Below, one piece after another: positions 1-10,225 of a stretch of 64,000 nucleotides of DNA (positions are counted from its first letter, which is position 1; every line of letters begins with the position of its first letter). The position numbers and the translations under genes were made by a program. The notes beneath the pieces were generated by a model. That model was not told where the DNA came from and made no database searches. It worked only from the letters and a program-made list of their open reading frames with translations. The DNA is from Psychromonas ingrahamii 37 (GTDB lineage: Bacteria; Pseudomonadota; Gammaproteobacteria; Enterobacterales; Psychromonadaceae). The stretch spans positions 1,426,001 through 1,490,000 of the forward strand of contig NC_008709.1 of assembly GCF_000015285.1 (NCBI RefSeq), in the 5' to 3' direction.

Positions 1-2
1 CT

Positions 3-374
3 TGTCAAGGTCAATTTGTCTGTACTATCGATATCCAGTCGCCTTGTTTACTTATCTATCCGCTTAATGAATGGCTATTGATTGAAACAAAATTACGTGC
101 TTTATCGAGTACTAACCCACAAGAGCGTCGTTTACAGCGTCTTATTTTGGGATATGCAACAGAAAGCGAATTAGATAAAAGTGGGCGAGCTTTAATCGCA
201 CCAACCCTTAGACAACATGCAAAACTACAAAAAAAAGTGATGCTGGTGGGGCAATTAAATAAATTTGAATTGTGGGACGAAGATATGTGGAATCAACAGA
301 TAAAAAATGATTTAGAGGATGGGTTGCCGACAGGAATAGAATTAAGTTCAGGGTTAAGGGAGTTTTCACTTTAA
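3..374 (+). CDS. mraZ: MraZ, 5'-truncated by the window edge
   Basis: This is the C-terminal part (about 123 residues of roughly 150) of MraZ, the AbrB-fold DNA-binding protein that heads dcw clusters and represses its own operon in other bacteria. The frame is open from base 3 to the stop at 372-374. Its position directly before rsmH, with the stop sharing a base with the rsmH ATG, supports the call. The start, promoter and any MraZ operator lie upstream of the window. The TTG at 78 is only an internal codon. Confidence 0.9.
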   Translation, partial: CQGQFVCTIDIQSPCLLIYPLNEWLLIETKLRALSSTNPQERRLQRLILGYATESELDKSGRALIAPTLRQHAKLQKKVMLVGQLNKFELWDEDMWNQQIKNDLEDGLPTGIELSSGLREFSL

Positions 375-1321
375 TGGCAAAACATACAACAGTATTATTG
401 GATGAAGCGGTTAACGGCTTAGGTTTAAAAACAGACGGTATATATGTAGATGGTACCTTTGGACGTGGAGGGCATTCTCGGCATATTCTTGGCCAGTTAG
501 GGGCACAGGGAAGATTAATAGCAATCGATCGTGATCCACGTGCGATTGAGACCGGCGAAGCGCTGATGAAAGAAGATCCTCGTTTTACTATTATCCATGG
601 TCCATTCTCCGGGTTAGCGGAATATATAAAAGAGTTGGGGCTCGCAGGGCAAATAGATGGTGTGTTATTAGATCTGGGTGTTTCTTCTCCGCAAATTGAT
701 GATGCTGATCGTGGTTTTAGTTTTATGCGTGATGGCCCGTTGGATATGCGCATGGATCCTACCTCGGGTATAAGTGCAGCACAGTGGTTGGCAAAAGCGG
801 ATGTTGATGACATTGGATGGGTATTAAAAACCTTTGGAGAGGAAAAGTTTGCCTTCCGTATTGCCCGCGCTATCGTTGCGGATCGCACGGAAACACCCTT
901 TTTACGCACGCTGCAATTGGCTCAATTAATTGAACGTCTCTGTCCTAAAAGAGAAAAGAAAAAACATCCTGCAACCCGCAGTTTCCAGGCTATCCGGATT
1001 TATGTTAATAGTGAATTGGAAGAGATTCATAAAGTACTTGATGGCGCACTGGAGATATTAGCTATTGGTGGACAGTTATCGGTGATCAGTTTCCATTCTT
1101 TAGAAGACAGAATAGTTAAACGTTTTATACGTAAACAGGAGAAAGGGCGAGAGTACCCCCCCGGTTTACCCTTAACAGAAGCACAGATGCAACATGGCAA
1201 AACGCTTAAATCTCTCGCTAAAGCACTAAAACCAAGTGCGGAAGAAATTAATGAGAATACGCGAGCACGCAGCTCTGTTTTACGTGTTGCACAGAAAATA
1301 GCAGAACCAGAGAGCGAATAA
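374..1321 (+). CDS. rsmH: 16S rRNA m4C1402 methyltransferase RsmH (MraW)
   Basis: RsmH uses S-adenosylmethionine to N4-methylate C1402 of 16S rRNA. The 315-residue length is normal for the family. An N-terminal SAM-binding stretch with [11 protein letters not shown] lies near residue 28, and [10 protein letters not shown] and DRGFSF follow near residues 98-115. SFHSLEDR is near residue 240. The ATG overlaps the mraZ stop (TAATG), so the two genes are probably translationally coupled. It is the second gene of the dcw cluster and cotranscription with ftsL is expected. Confidence 0.97.
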   Translation: MAKHTTVLLDEAVNGLGLKTDGIYVDGTFGRGGHSRHILGQLGAQGRLIAIDRDPRAIETGEALMKEDPRFTIIHGPFSGLAEYIKELGLAGQIDGVLLDLGVSSPQIDDADRGFSFMRDGPLDMRMDPTSGISAAQWLAKADVDDIGWVLKTFGEEKFAFRIARAIVADRTETPFLRTLQLAQLIERLCPKREKKKHPATRSFQAIRIYVNSELEEIHKVLDGALEILAIGGQLSVISFHSLEDRIVKRFIRKQEKGREYPPGLPLTEAQMQHGKTLKSLAKALKPSAEEINENTRARSSVLRVAQKIAEPESE

Positions 1322-1322
1322 C

Positions 1323-1637
1323 TTGAGCACACCCAATACGCATTTATTATGTTTAATAGCCACCGATTTACGCAAACATTTTTTTGCTGTTTTGGTTGGG
1401 ATGCTGATTGTATGTAGCGCGATTTACAATGTTTATACTACCCATAAAACACGTGGATTGGTCACTCAAATAGAGCGCTTAGCACAGGATAAAGACGACT
1501 TGATGATGGAGTGGCGAAATTTATTAATTGAAGAGCACACATTGGATGAGCACAGTCGTATTCGTCGTATTGCGCTTAAAAAATTGTCCATGTCACAGGC
1601 AACAAAAAAGAACAGTGTATTGGTGGAACTGAGATGA
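1323..1637 (+). CDS. ftsL: Cell division protein FtsL
   Basis: FtsL is a small bitopic divisome protein that forms a complex with FtsB and FtsQ and helps activate FtsWI. The 104-residue product has a short cytoplasmic N-terminus, one hydrophobic segment near residues 18-38, and a periplasmic, coiled-coil-like region rich in heptads. It begins with TTG, one base after the rsmH stop, and its end overlaps the ftsI ATG. Sequence identity is low in this family, so the assignment rests on topology and position between rsmH and ftsI. Confidence 0.9.
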   Translation: MSTPNTHLLCLIATDLRKHFFAVLVGMLIVCSAIYNVYTTHKTRGLVTQIERLAQDKDDLMMEWRNLLIEEHTLDEHSRIRRIALKKLSMSQATKKNSVLVELR

Positions 1638-3466
1638 AAATAAAACGGCATTTGAAAAAGCAAAAAATGGCCCTAAAAACACCCGGGAAAAATGTTTATG
1701 AAACCTTTTCCTCGTGGCGTTATATTTTTGTTTCAATCACGGTTGCGACAATTGCATTGCTGTTAATCAGTCGCTTAGCTTATCTGCAGATTATTGAACC
1801 TGAATATTTAACCAACGAAGCGGATAAACGTAGTTTACGCATCACAGAATCAGTGGCTCATCGTGGTAACATTCAAGATCGAAATGGCGAAGAGTTAGCG
1901 ATCAGTGTACCTGCCTATGCAATTTGGGCGGATCCTAAAAGAGTAAAAGCGGCATTCGCTTTTACGGAGCAGGAATGGTTAGACAGTATTGTTGTTAATC
2001 CTGAAACAGGCAAAGAGACAGTTAATAAAACGTTTTTCTACGAGTCAAAAAAATGGGCCGCTTTAGCTGACGTTTTGGATATTGAGCTGGATCAACTTGC
2101 TGAGATTCTCCAAAAACCCAACTCCCGATTTTCTTACCTTAAACGCCAAGTAAACCAACAGATTGTAGAATATATCAACCAACTGAACTTAGCCGGAATC
2201 TCCGAACAGCTTGAGTCACACCGTTTTTATCCTACAGGAGAAATTAATGCCAATATTTTAGGCTTAACCGATCTTGATTCTCAAGGTATCGAAGGCATTG
2301 AAAAAAGTTATAATAATTATCTCCAGGGGCAAAGTGGACAAAAAAGAGTACGTCAAGATCGCCTGGGTAATGTTATTGATAATATCGAAGTGCTTAAAGT
2401 TAAAAAAGCGGCAGGCAACTTACAACTTAGCATTGATCAGCGAATCCAGGCGGTTGCTTACAGTGAGCTAAAACGTGCGATTAAAATAAATGATGCAACA
2501 TCGGGGTCTATTGTTGTTTTAGATGTTAATACGGGAGAACTTTATGCGATGGCAAACTGGCCCTCCTTTAACCCGAATGATCGTGCTCAGTACCAGCCAT
2601 ACAAACTAAGAAATCGTGCCATAACAGACACCTTTGAACCAGGGTCAACGGTTAAGCCATTAGTAGTATCGAGTGCCCTTATTTATAAAAAAGCGGATGT
2701 TGATGAAGTGATAGATACTTCACCGGGTTGGATGAATATCGGTGGTCGAAGGATTCACGATGGTCATAATCTGGGGAAATTAGATCTGGCCATGATCTTA
2801 AAAAAATCCAGTAACATTGGTGTCAGTAAACTAGCCCTGCGCCTGCAACCTGATCAATTACAACAAACTTTTTCTGACTTTGGCTTCGGTAATAATACTG
2901 GCATTGGTTTAATAGGAGAGAGTTTTGGTCGTTTGCCACTGCGTGGCCGATGGTCTGATTTTGAGTTGGCGACCATGTCTTTTGGGTACGGTATAACAAC
3001 GACTACCCTGCAACTTGCCAGAGCTTATGCCATTTTAGGCAGTGGCGGTGTGCAATACCCCGTCTCGATATTGAAAAATGCAGCTGCGGTACAAGGAGAG
3101 CAGGTGATCCCAAATAATATTGCCCGAGAGGTTGTGGCCATGATGGAGGGCGTTACTGAAAAGGGAGGGACTGCGCCTAAAGCGAAAGTTGAAGGTTACC
3201 GAATTGCAGGTAAAACTGGGACGTCACGTAAAGCCGTAGCGGGGGGGTATGGAGATGATTATGTCGCGGTTTTTGCCGGATTAGCGCCTGCAAGTAACCC
3301 GCGTTTTGCAATAGTTGTAATGATTAATGAGCCGCAAGGCGACCGATATTATGCGGGTGATGTGGCTGCGCCGGTTTTTTCAGCTGTGATGAAAAGTGCA
3401 CTTTTATTAAGTCACGTTCGTCCTGATGATGAGAATGATAGTTATACTTATTTAGAGTCAAATTAA
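1634..3466 (+). CDS. ftsI: Septal transpeptidase FtsI (PBP3)
   Basis: This class B penicillin-binding protein crosslinks septal peptidoglycan together with FtsW. It has 610 residues, with a single membrane anchor near residues 30-50, then the PBP dimer domain and the transpeptidase domain. The three active-site motifs are present: STVK with the acylated serine at about residue 338, SSN at about 392, and KTG at about 527. The ATG overlaps the ftsL stop by four bases and the gene ends two bases before murE. The N-terminus is basic, as in other FtsI proteins. Confidence 0.97.
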   Translation: MKIKRHLKKQKMALKTPGKNVYETFSSWRYIFVSITVATIALLLISRLAYLQIIEPEYLTNEADKRSLRITESVAHRGNIQDRNGEELAISVPAYAIWADPKRVKAAFAFTEQEWLDSIVVNPETGKETVNKTFFYESKKWAALADVLDIELDQLAEILQKPNSRFSYLKRQVNQQIVEYINQLNLAGISEQLESHRFYPTGEINANILGLTDLDSQGIEGIEKSYNNYLQGQSGQKRVRQDRLGNVIDNIEVLKVKKAAGNLQLSIDQRIQAVAYSELKRAIKINDATSGSIVVLDVNTGELYAMANWPSFNPNDRAQYQPYKLRNRAITDTFEPGSTVKPLVVSSALIYKKADVDEVIDTSPGWMNIGGRRIHDGHNLGKLDLAMILKKSSNIGVSKLALRLQPDQLQQTFSDFGFGNNTGIGLIGESFGRLPLRGRWSDFELATMSFGYGITTTTLQLARAYAILGSGGVQYPVSILKNAAAVQGEQVIPNNIAREVVAMMEGVTEKGGTAPKAKVEGYRIAGKTGTSRKAVAGGYGDDYVAVFAGLAPASNPRFAIVVMINEPQGDRYYAGDVAAPVFSAVMKSALLLSHVRPDDENDSYTYLESN

Positions 3467-3468
3467 TC

Positions 3469-4998
3469 ATGCATAACGACTCGCAAATAATGTTATTAGA
3501 CGATTTGATTAAACCTTGGTTAAGTGACTATGATCCTTCGATTAGGGTCTCCGGTCTAACCTTAGACAGTCGTCAAATTTGCCGTGGTTACCTGTTTATC
3601 GCACTTCAGGGAGCACAACATGACGGGCGTTTATTTATTGAAAAAAGCCTCAAAATGGGCGCTTGTGCTGTTTTATCGGAAACTAAAAACCGATCCGAGC
3701 ATGGTCAGGTAACTATAAAATCAGGTGTGCCAGTGTTCGCAGTTTACAAACCTGCGGCTATTTTAAGTGCACTAGCCTATCGTTTCTTTTTTAGGAAAAT
3801 CAAGTTACATAAAGTGATTGCTGTGACGGGGACCAATGGAAAAACCACGATAGCAAGTTTGTTAGCTGACAGTTTTATGCTCTTAGGTAAACAGAGCGCG
3901 CAAATGGGCACCATTGGAAACGGTTTATTCGGGCAATTAAAAAGCAGCTTAAATACAACCTTAGACGCTATATCGGTATTTTCTGAGTTGCATTGTTATC
4001 AGCAGCAGAGGGCTGAATATACGATAATGGAAGTCTCCTCTCATGGACTGGACCAGGGGCGTGTTTCCGCCGTACCTTTTTTTAGCGCAATATTTACTAA
4101 TTTAACCCGCGATCACCTTGATTATCATGGCTCGATGGAGAATTATCATTTAGCTAAAAAAAGCCTATTTGAAAAGTATCCTCTCAAGCAACGTATCATC
4201 AATGCAGATGACCCAATCGGCGCACAGTGGTTAACTGATTTTCCGGATGCTATCAGTTATGGTTTTAATGCCAAAGCCTTAACTGATAAACAATCTTATC
4301 TACGGGTAACAGATGTTGATTATCATGCTCAAGGTGTCACTTTTGCATTTCACTCAAGTTGGGGGAAGGGAGTCGTATCAGCCCCCTTTTATGGTGATTT
4401 CAATGTGTCAAATTTGGCTGCTGTATTAACGCAATTATTGGTAGAAAATGTCAGCATAGAACATGTACAAACAATCTTTCCTAAATTAAGTACCGTGCCT
4501 GGGCGGATGGAACAGTATTACTTTGCGGAAAAAAACATCACCTTTGTGGTTGATTACGCACATACACCCGATGCATTAGAGAAGGTATTACTGGCACTGC
4601 AGAAACATAAATCTTCAGGTCGTCTGATTTGTGTTTTCGGCTGTGGTGGGGACCGCGATACGGGTAAACGTCCACAAATGGCTAACATTGCGGAATCTTA
4701 TGCTCAAAAAGTGGTGTTGGTTGATGATAATCCACGCACAGAAAATGCTCAGAGTATCATTGAAGATATATTACAAGGTTTTGCCAGACCCGATAGAGTT
4801 GAGGTGATCCATGATCGCCGCCAAGCAGTGAATTTTTTATTAAATTCAGCACAATCCGATGATATTGTGCTGCTGGCTGGGAAGGGACATGAAGATTACC
4901 AAATCTTTGGCACACAACGCGTGCATTATAGCGATCGAGAATGTTTAGCTTCATTACAAAAATCAGCCGATCTGGTCGATTATTCTGCACATAAATAA
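3469..4998 (+). CDS. murE: UDP-MurNAc-tripeptide synthetase MurE
   Basis: MurE adds the third stem-peptide residue to UDP-MurNAc-L-Ala-D-Glu, using ATP. The product has 509 residues. The ATP-binding P-loop TGTNGKTT lies near residue 120, and a DNPR motif near residue 424 is the signature of meso-diaminopimelate-specific enzymes, so the peptide is expected to be of the DAP type. The gene follows ftsI by two bases. A 115-base gap then separates it from murF. Confidence 0.97.
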   Translation: MHNDSQIMLLDDLIKPWLSDYDPSIRVSGLTLDSRQICRGYLFIALQGAQHDGRLFIEKSLKMGACAVLSETKNRSEHGQVTIKSGVPVFAVYKPAAILSALAYRFFFRKIKLHKVIAVTGTNGKTTIASLLADSFMLLGKQSAQMGTIGNGLFGQLKSSLNTTLDAISVFSELHCYQQQRAEYTIMEVSSHGLDQGRVSAVPFFSAIFTNLTRDHLDYHGSMENYHLAKKSLFEKYPLKQRIINADDPIGAQWLTDFPDAISYGFNAKALTDKQSYLRVTDVDYHAQGVTFAFHSSWGKGVVSAPFYGDFNVSNLAAVLTQLLVENVSIEHVQTIFPKLSTVPGRMEQYYFAEKNITFVVDYAHTPDALEKVLLALQKHKSSGRLICVFGCGGDRDTGKRPQMANIAESYAQKVVLVDDNPRTENAQSIIEDILQGFARPDRVEVIHDRRQAVNFLLNSAQSDDIVLLAGKGHEDYQIFGTQRVHYSDRECLASLQKSADLVDYSAHK

Positions 4999-5113
4999 GC
5001 ACAACCTATCTGTAAGAAATAATGGTAAAGTATGATAAAAAGTGACTGTCACGCCAGAGCGAGCAGGCATAATAATGACCTTTACCACAATAAAAAAAGA
5101 AGAAGGTATTAAC

Positions 5114-6544
5114 ATGATCAGCCTAACACTTGCTGAAATAGCCAAAGCAACCGCTGGGCAGATAATTAATTGTGAGCACCCAGAGGCAGTTTTCAATAAT
5201 ATCAGTACCGATACCAGACAAATCAAATCGGGTGATCTTTTTATCGCACTGCGCGGTGAACGCTATGATGCGCACCAATTTTTAGAAAAAGCCGTGCAAC
5301 AGGGGGCGGGGGCGTTATTAATTGATCAGAAAAAAAGGAGTGATTTACCCTGTGTTCTGGTACAAGATACGAGAATTGCATTAGGCCTATTAGCGAGTTA
5401 TGTCAGGCAGCAAATAGGCAGGTTAAAATGCGCCGCTATTACCGGCAGTAATGGTAAAACAACCACCAAAGAATTACTCAGTGCAATACTTTGCTGCCAT
5501 ACTGGTAATAATGAAAATGTGTTAGCAACCGCGGGTAATTTTAATAATGATATCGGTTTACCCCTTACTTTATTACGTTTAACCGAAAAAACACGTTATG
5601 CCGTGGTCGAGTTAGGTGCTAACCATTTAGGTGAAATTGCCTATACGGCGCAACTTACAAAACCCGATGTGGCATTAATAAATAATGTAATGCCTGCTCA
5701 CCTTGAAGGTTTTGGATCGCTGCAGGGTGTCGCACAAGCAAAGGGGGAAATTTGGTCAAGTCTTGGAGACACTGGCATCGCGGTGGTGAATTTAGATTCT
5801 GATTTCGCCAGTGAGTATTTAACCCAATTAAAAAAATTAAATAGACAGGTATTCACATTTTCTAAAGAGAGTGAAAAAGCCCATGTGAGTGCGTCAAATA
5901 TTATTTTTTCTTCCTTGGGTAAGGCATCTTTTCGGCTTAATGTGATGCTTAATAGGGACCCGCAAGCAATCTCTATTCAATTGAATTTAGCTGGATTACA
6001 TAATGTAAGTAATGCGCTTGCTGCCGCAACAATGGCACTTGCATTAGGCTGTAACCTGAAGGATATACAGGCGGGTCTAGGTTTAGTGCAACAGGTTGAG
6101 GGGCGAGTTGATAGTCGTGAACTCAATAAATTAGTGACCTTGATTGATGATACTTATAATGCTAACCCTGCTTCTGTGAAAGTGGCTATTGATCTGCTCC
6201 AACAATACGCTTCTTCCCATCTTCTTGTTCTTGGCGACATGGCTGAATTAGGCGATTTTAGTGAACATGAGCACTTTCTGATTGGTGAGTATGCAGCGCA
6301 AAAAGGGATTCAAACGTTAATCACTTTCGGTAAGCTTACGTTTAAAACATACCAGGCTTTCAAGCAAGCAGGGCAGGGTGAAGCCCTGCATTTTGCTGAT
6401 AAGAAACAATTAAATGCTTACTTAGAAAACAGACTATTAGAGCAAAAAAATAAGCTGACGATCTTAGTGAAAGGCTCGCGTGGTTCAAAAATGGAAGAGG
6501 TTGTTAACTTTATCAAGCAGGCAGCCAATAAATTCAGCGCTTGA
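5114..6544 (+). CDS. murF: UDP-MurNAc-pentapeptide synthetase MurF
   Basis: MurF ligates D-Ala-D-Ala to the UDP-MurNAc-tripeptide. I chose the ATG at 5114 (476 residues) because an AGAAGG-type ribosome site precedes it and the protein then begins in typical MurF fashion (MISLTLAEIA). A GTG at 5042 would add 24 unconserved residues. The Mur-ligase P-loop TGSNGKTTTK lies near residue 110, and a DDTYNANPAS motif sits in the central and C-terminal part. It follows murE and precedes mraY by 39 bases. Confidence 0.96.
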   Translation: MISLTLAEIAKATAGQIINCEHPEAVFNNISTDTRQIKSGDLFIALRGERYDAHQFLEKAVQQGAGALLIDQKKRSDLPCVLVQDTRIALGLLASYVRQQIGRLKCAAITGSNGKTTTKELLSAILCCHTGNNENVLATAGNFNNDIGLPLTLLRLTEKTRYAVVELGANHLGEIAYTAQLTKPDVALINNVMPAHLEGFGSLQGVAQAKGEIWSSLGDTGIAVVNLDSDFASEYLTQLKKLNRQVFTFSKESEKAHVSASNIIFSSLGKASFRLNVMLNRDPQAISIQLNLAGLHNVSNALAAATMALALGCNLKDIQAGLGLVQQVEGRVDSRELNKLVTLIDDTYNANPASVKVAIDLLQQYASSHLLVLGDMAELGDFSEHEHFLIGEYAAQKGIQTLITFGKLTFKTYQAFKQAGQGEALHFADKKQLNAYLENRLLEQKNKLTILVKGSRGSKMEEVVNFIKQAANKFSA

Positions 6545-6583
6545 TGTGCTAACAATAATAATTAAATAATAGGGTATAAGACT

Positions 6584-7666
6584 ATGATCGTCTGGTTAGC
6601 AGAGTTACTTTCAAGCCAATTTACATTTTTAAATGTACTAACATATCTGTCAGTGCGAACAGTTATGGCGGTATTAACCGCGTTAGCATTTTCGCTGTTT
6701 TTTGGGCCTAAATTAATACGTTTTTTACAAAAGTTTCAGATTGGTCAAATCGTCCGGCAGGATGGCCCAGAATCTCATTTCAGTAAGGCTGGGACGCCAA
6801 CCATGGGTGGTATTTTGATTCTTGGTGCAATCACCTTCTCAAGCTTATTATGGGCTAGATTGGACAATTCTTATGTTTGGATAGTGCTGTTCACAACGCT
6901 TGCTTTTGGTGCAATTGGTTTTATGGATGACTATTTAAAAGTGGTCCGTAAACACCCTGACGGTTTAATTGCCCGCTGGAAATATTTTTGGCAATCTGTT
7001 ACTGCGCTTGTTCTTGCTGTTGTCTTATTTTTAAGCGCAACAACGCCGGCGGAACTGACTTTTGTTATGCCATTTTTTAAACAATATATGCCTTATCTTG
7101 GTTTGGCTTTTATTCCCTTAGTCTATTTTACCGTGGTAGGTAGCAGTAATGCTGTTAATTTGACCGATGGTTTAGATGGATTGGCTATTATGCCGACTGT
7201 GATGGTTGCAGCTGCATTTGCATTAATTGCCTACCTGACAAGCCATGTTAATTATGCGCATTATTTGTATATTCCCTACATTCCTAAGGCCAGTGAATTG
7301 GTGGTTATCTGCGGTACTATAGTAGGAGCGGGGTTAGGGTTTTTATGGTTCAATACCTATCCTGCACAAGTGTTTATGGGTGATGTGGGTTCACTGGCAT
7401 TAGGGGCTTTACTCGGTGTAATTGCTGTTTTGGTTCGTCAAGAAATCCTGCTGGTTATTATGGGGGGGATATTTGTAGTGGAAACACTGTCGGTTATTTT
7501 ACAGGTAGGTTCATATAAAATGCGTAAACGGCGTATTTTTAGAATGGCACCCATTCATCATCATTATGAGAAAAAAGGTTGGCCTGAGCCGCGTGTTATT
7601 GTCCGTTTTTGGATTATTACCATAGTGTTAGTATTAATAGGTTTAGTGACCTTAAAGGTACGTTAA
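6584..7666 (+). CDS. mraY: Phospho-MurNAc-pentapeptide translocase MraY
   Basis: MraY makes lipid I by transferring phospho-MurNAc-pentapeptide onto undecaprenyl phosphate at the inner membrane. The 360-residue protein is highly hydrophobic, consistent with ten membrane segments. Family motifs are visible: a DDYLK acidic pair near residue 115, NLTDGLDG near residue 196, GDVGSLALG near residue 267, and an HHH-containing loop (PIHHHYE) near residue 325. The gene ends one base before murD. Confidence 0.98.
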   Translation: MIVWLAELLSSQFTFLNVLTYLSVRTVMAVLTALAFSLFFGPKLIRFLQKFQIGQIVRQDGPESHFSKAGTPTMGGILILGAITFSSLLWARLDNSYVWIVLFTTLAFGAIGFMDDYLKVVRKHPDGLIARWKYFWQSVTALVLAVVLFLSATTPAELTFVMPFFKQYMPYLGLAFIPLVYFTVVGSSNAVNLTDGLDGLAIMPTVMVAAAFALIAYLTSHVNYAHYLYIPYIPKASELVVICGTIVGAGLGFLWFNTYPAQVFMGDVGSLALGALLGVIAVLVRQEILLVIMGGIFVVETLSVILQVGSYKMRKRRIFRMAPIHHHYEKKGWPEPRVIVRFWIITIVLVLIGLVTLKVR

Positions 7667-7667
7667 A

Positions 7668-9005
7668 ATGTCAAACCAACAGATTGCAGTACTAGGGCTT
7701 GGAGAAACCGGATTATCTTGTGTTAATTTTTTATTAAAACAAGGTGAGCAAGTGACTGTATTTGATACGCGGCAAAGCCCTCCCGGTGAGGATAAGCTTG
7801 ATAGTTCAGTTAAACTTATCAAAGGTGAATTAAGCTTTGAGTTGCTCGCCAAGTTTAATTTAATTATTGCAAGCCCGGGCATCGCGTTGGCGACGCCGGC
7901 ATTACAATTTGCTCTGGCCAATGGTTGTGAGATTATTGGTGATATAGAGTTATTTGCTAGAGAGCTTTCAAAACCTGCTTATGCACATGCTAAATTAGTT
8001 ACTATCAGCGGTTCAAATGGTAAAAGTACAGTGACCAGTTTACTTGGCGAAATGGCGGTCGCTGCAAAAATAAAAGTGGCTGTTGGTGGTAATATTGGCA
8101 TTCCCGCCCTTGATTTACTTTCTCCTGAAATTGATTTGTATATCTTAGAGTTATCGAGTTTTCAATTAGAAACTACCTTTTCATTAAATGCGGATATCGC
8201 AACGTTATTAAATATTAGTGAAGATCATATGGACAGATATGACTCCTATGCGCAGTATACGGCAGCGAAACATCGTCTCTATCAGCAATGTAAAATGGCA
8301 CTGTATAATCGCGATGATAAGCTCACTTACCCAAAAAATCATAGTCTTAATAAAACCAGCTTTGGTTTTGATAAGCTTGCTTATGGATTGGTAACCGATG
8401 CAGATAAGCAGATTTTTTTGGCAAAAAATGGTTCCCCAATACTCGCTGCTAAACAATTGAAATTGAGTGGTAAGCATAATTGGATGAATACGTTGGCCGC
8501 TTTTGCATTGGGTGAGGCTGTCGGTTTAAGCGAAATCGGAATGTTTACAGCCTTACAAGCATATTCTGGTTTGCCGCACCGTTGTGAATTTGTTGCTGAG
8601 ATAAACAATGTTCGTTGGATAAACGATTCAAAAGCCACCAATATAGGTGCCGCACAGGCTGCATTATTGGGTTTGTCCGAAACCATACCGGGTAATGTGC
8701 ATGTTATTTTAGGCGGTGATGGCAAAGGTGCCGATTTTAGTGAGTTAGCGCTGGTGCTGAAAGAGATCCAAGGGATGATCGTCTGTTTTGGAGTTGACGG
8801 AAAAAAAATAGCGGCACAACATAAACGCGCACTGCTGGTTGAAAATTTAGAGCAGGCCGTTGAGAACATTTTCACAACGGCACAAGCAGGGGACTTGGTC
8901 ATATTAAGCCCTGCTTGTGCCAGTTTAGATATGTATAAAAACTTTATGCAACGAGGAGATCACTTTAAACGCTTAGTCAAGGCATTGCCAGCGAGAAAAA
9001 ACTGA
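7668..9005 (+). CDS. murD: UDP-MurNAc-L-Ala:D-Glu ligase MurD
   Basis: MurD adds D-glutamate to UDP-MurNAc-L-Ala in the cytoplasm. The protein has 445 residues. An N-terminal Rossmann-like segment (GLGETGLS) binds the uracil nucleotide, the P-loop SGSNGKST is near residue 113, and NDSKATN is near residue 320. The stop codon is shared with the first base of the ftsW ATG (TGATGG), a tight coupling typical of the cluster. Confidence 0.97.
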   Translation: MSNQQIAVLGLGETGLSCVNFLLKQGEQVTVFDTRQSPPGEDKLDSSVKLIKGELSFELLAKFNLIIASPGIALATPALQFALANGCEIIGDIELFARELSKPAYAHAKLVTISGSNGKSTVTSLLGEMAVAAKIKVAVGGNIGIPALDLLSPEIDLYILELSSFQLETTFSLNADIATLLNISEDHMDRYDSYAQYTAAKHRLYQQCKMALYNRDDKLTYPKNHSLNKTSFGFDKLAYGLVTDADKQIFLAKNGSPILAAKQLKLSGKHNWMNTLAAFALGEAVGLSEIGMFTALQAYSGLPHRCEFVAEINNVRWINDSKATNIGAAQAALLGLSETIPGNVHVILGGDGKGADFSELALVLKEIQGMIVCFGVDGKKIAAQHKRALLVENLEQAVENIFTTAQAGDLVILSPACASLDMYKNFMQRGDHFKRLVKALPARKN

Positions 9006-10225
9006 TGGCATTATTTAATCTTTTTATACAAAGGAGTACCAACAATTCCTCTGAGCCCTATGACAGGCAACTTTTAATTGCTACGTTTATTCTTATGTGT
9101 ATTGGCATGGTGATTGTTGCATCTTCTTCAATTCCCGAAGGTATTGCCCTCTCAGCAGATCCCTTTAGTTTTCTTAAGCGTCAAGCATTCTATTTATTAC
9201 TTTGTTTAATACTGCTGTGCGCAGTTGTAAGTATTCCTATGGCACACTGGTATAAGCATCAAGGAATAATACTTAGTTTGATATTTTTAGGATTGATTGC
9301 GGTTCTGCTGGTGGGTACCGAAGTAAACGGTGCGCATCGCTGGTTGCGATTAGGTCCTGCTAATATACAACCATCAGAATTTGCTAAGCCTGCGATTATT
9401 TTCTTTTTAGCAAGTTATCTGTATCGCCGTCAAAAAGAAGTGATCGATACCATAAAAGGTTTTATGAAACCCCTGATAGTATTATTTGCTTTTTCATTAT
9501 TGTTACTAAAACAGCCCGATTTGGGGTCAATAGTGGTCATTATTGTTATTATGATGGGGATGTTATTTATTGCCAATGCAAAGTTGATTTCATTTATTGG
9601 TATCGGAGCCGCGTTGTTGACTGCGATCATTGCGCTGATTATGACCTCATCTTATCGTATGGAACGTGTTTTTGGATTTTTAGATCCTTGGGCTGAGCCC
9701 TTTGGCCGAAGTTATCAATTAACTCAATCGCTGATGGCCTTTGGCCGGGGTGGTTGGTTTGGACAAGGTTTAGGCAATTCCGTCCAAAAATTAGAATATC
9801 TACCCGAAGCACATACGGATTTTATAATGGCAATACTGGCAGAAGAATTAGGTTTTATAGGTGTTAGTCTGGTCCTTATTTTGGAATTTTATTTGGTTTA
9901 TAAAGCCTTTTCTATTGGTAAAAATGCCCTTAAGCAAACCTTTGTTTTCGCTGGTTATGTTGCTATCGGTATTGCCATTTGGTTTTTTTTCCAAACGGCT
10001 GTTAATATTGGCGCTGCATCTGGCATTGCGCCAACCAAAGGGTTAACGCTTCCTTTAGTGAGTTATGGCGGCTCTAGCCTGATTACTATCTCGCTGGCAA
10101 TAGGTTTATTATTACGTATTGATTATGAAACCCGTATTGCAACTGCAGAAACGCTTATTAAAAAAATCAAAGGATCTAAAAAAGCTAAATTAAAAGAAAC
10201 AGTAGGTGAAGTTGATGCGCAATAA
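9005..10225 (+). CDS. ftsW: Septal glycan polymerase FtsW
   Basis: This SEDS-family membrane protein polymerises septal glycan strands from lipid II with FtsI. It has 406 residues and about ten membrane segments. SEDS landmarks are visible: a GAHRWLRLG motif near residue 105, PSEFAKP near residue 122, and a C-terminal LPLVSYGGSSL motif near residue 347. The 3' end overlaps the start of murG. Confidence 0.97.
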   Translation: MALFNLFIQRSTNNSSEPYDRQLLIATFILMCIGMVIVASSSIPEGIALSADPFSFLKRQAFYLLLCLILLCAVVSIPMAHWYKHQGIILSLIFLGLIAVLLVGTEVNGAHRWLRLGPANIQPSEFAKPAIIFFLASYLYRRQKEVIDTIKGFMKPLIVLFAFSLLLLKQPDLGSIVVIIVIMMGMLFIANAKLISFIGIGAALLTAIIALIMTSSYRMERVFGFLDPWAEPFGRSYQLTQSLMAFGRGGWFGQGLGNSVQKLEYLPEAHTDFIMAILAEELGFIGVSLVLILEFYLVYKAFSIGKNALKQTFVFAGYVAIGIAIWFFFQTAVNIGAASGIAPTKGLTLPLVSYGGSSLITISLAIGLLLRIDYETRIATAETLIKKIKGSKKAKLKETVGEVDAQ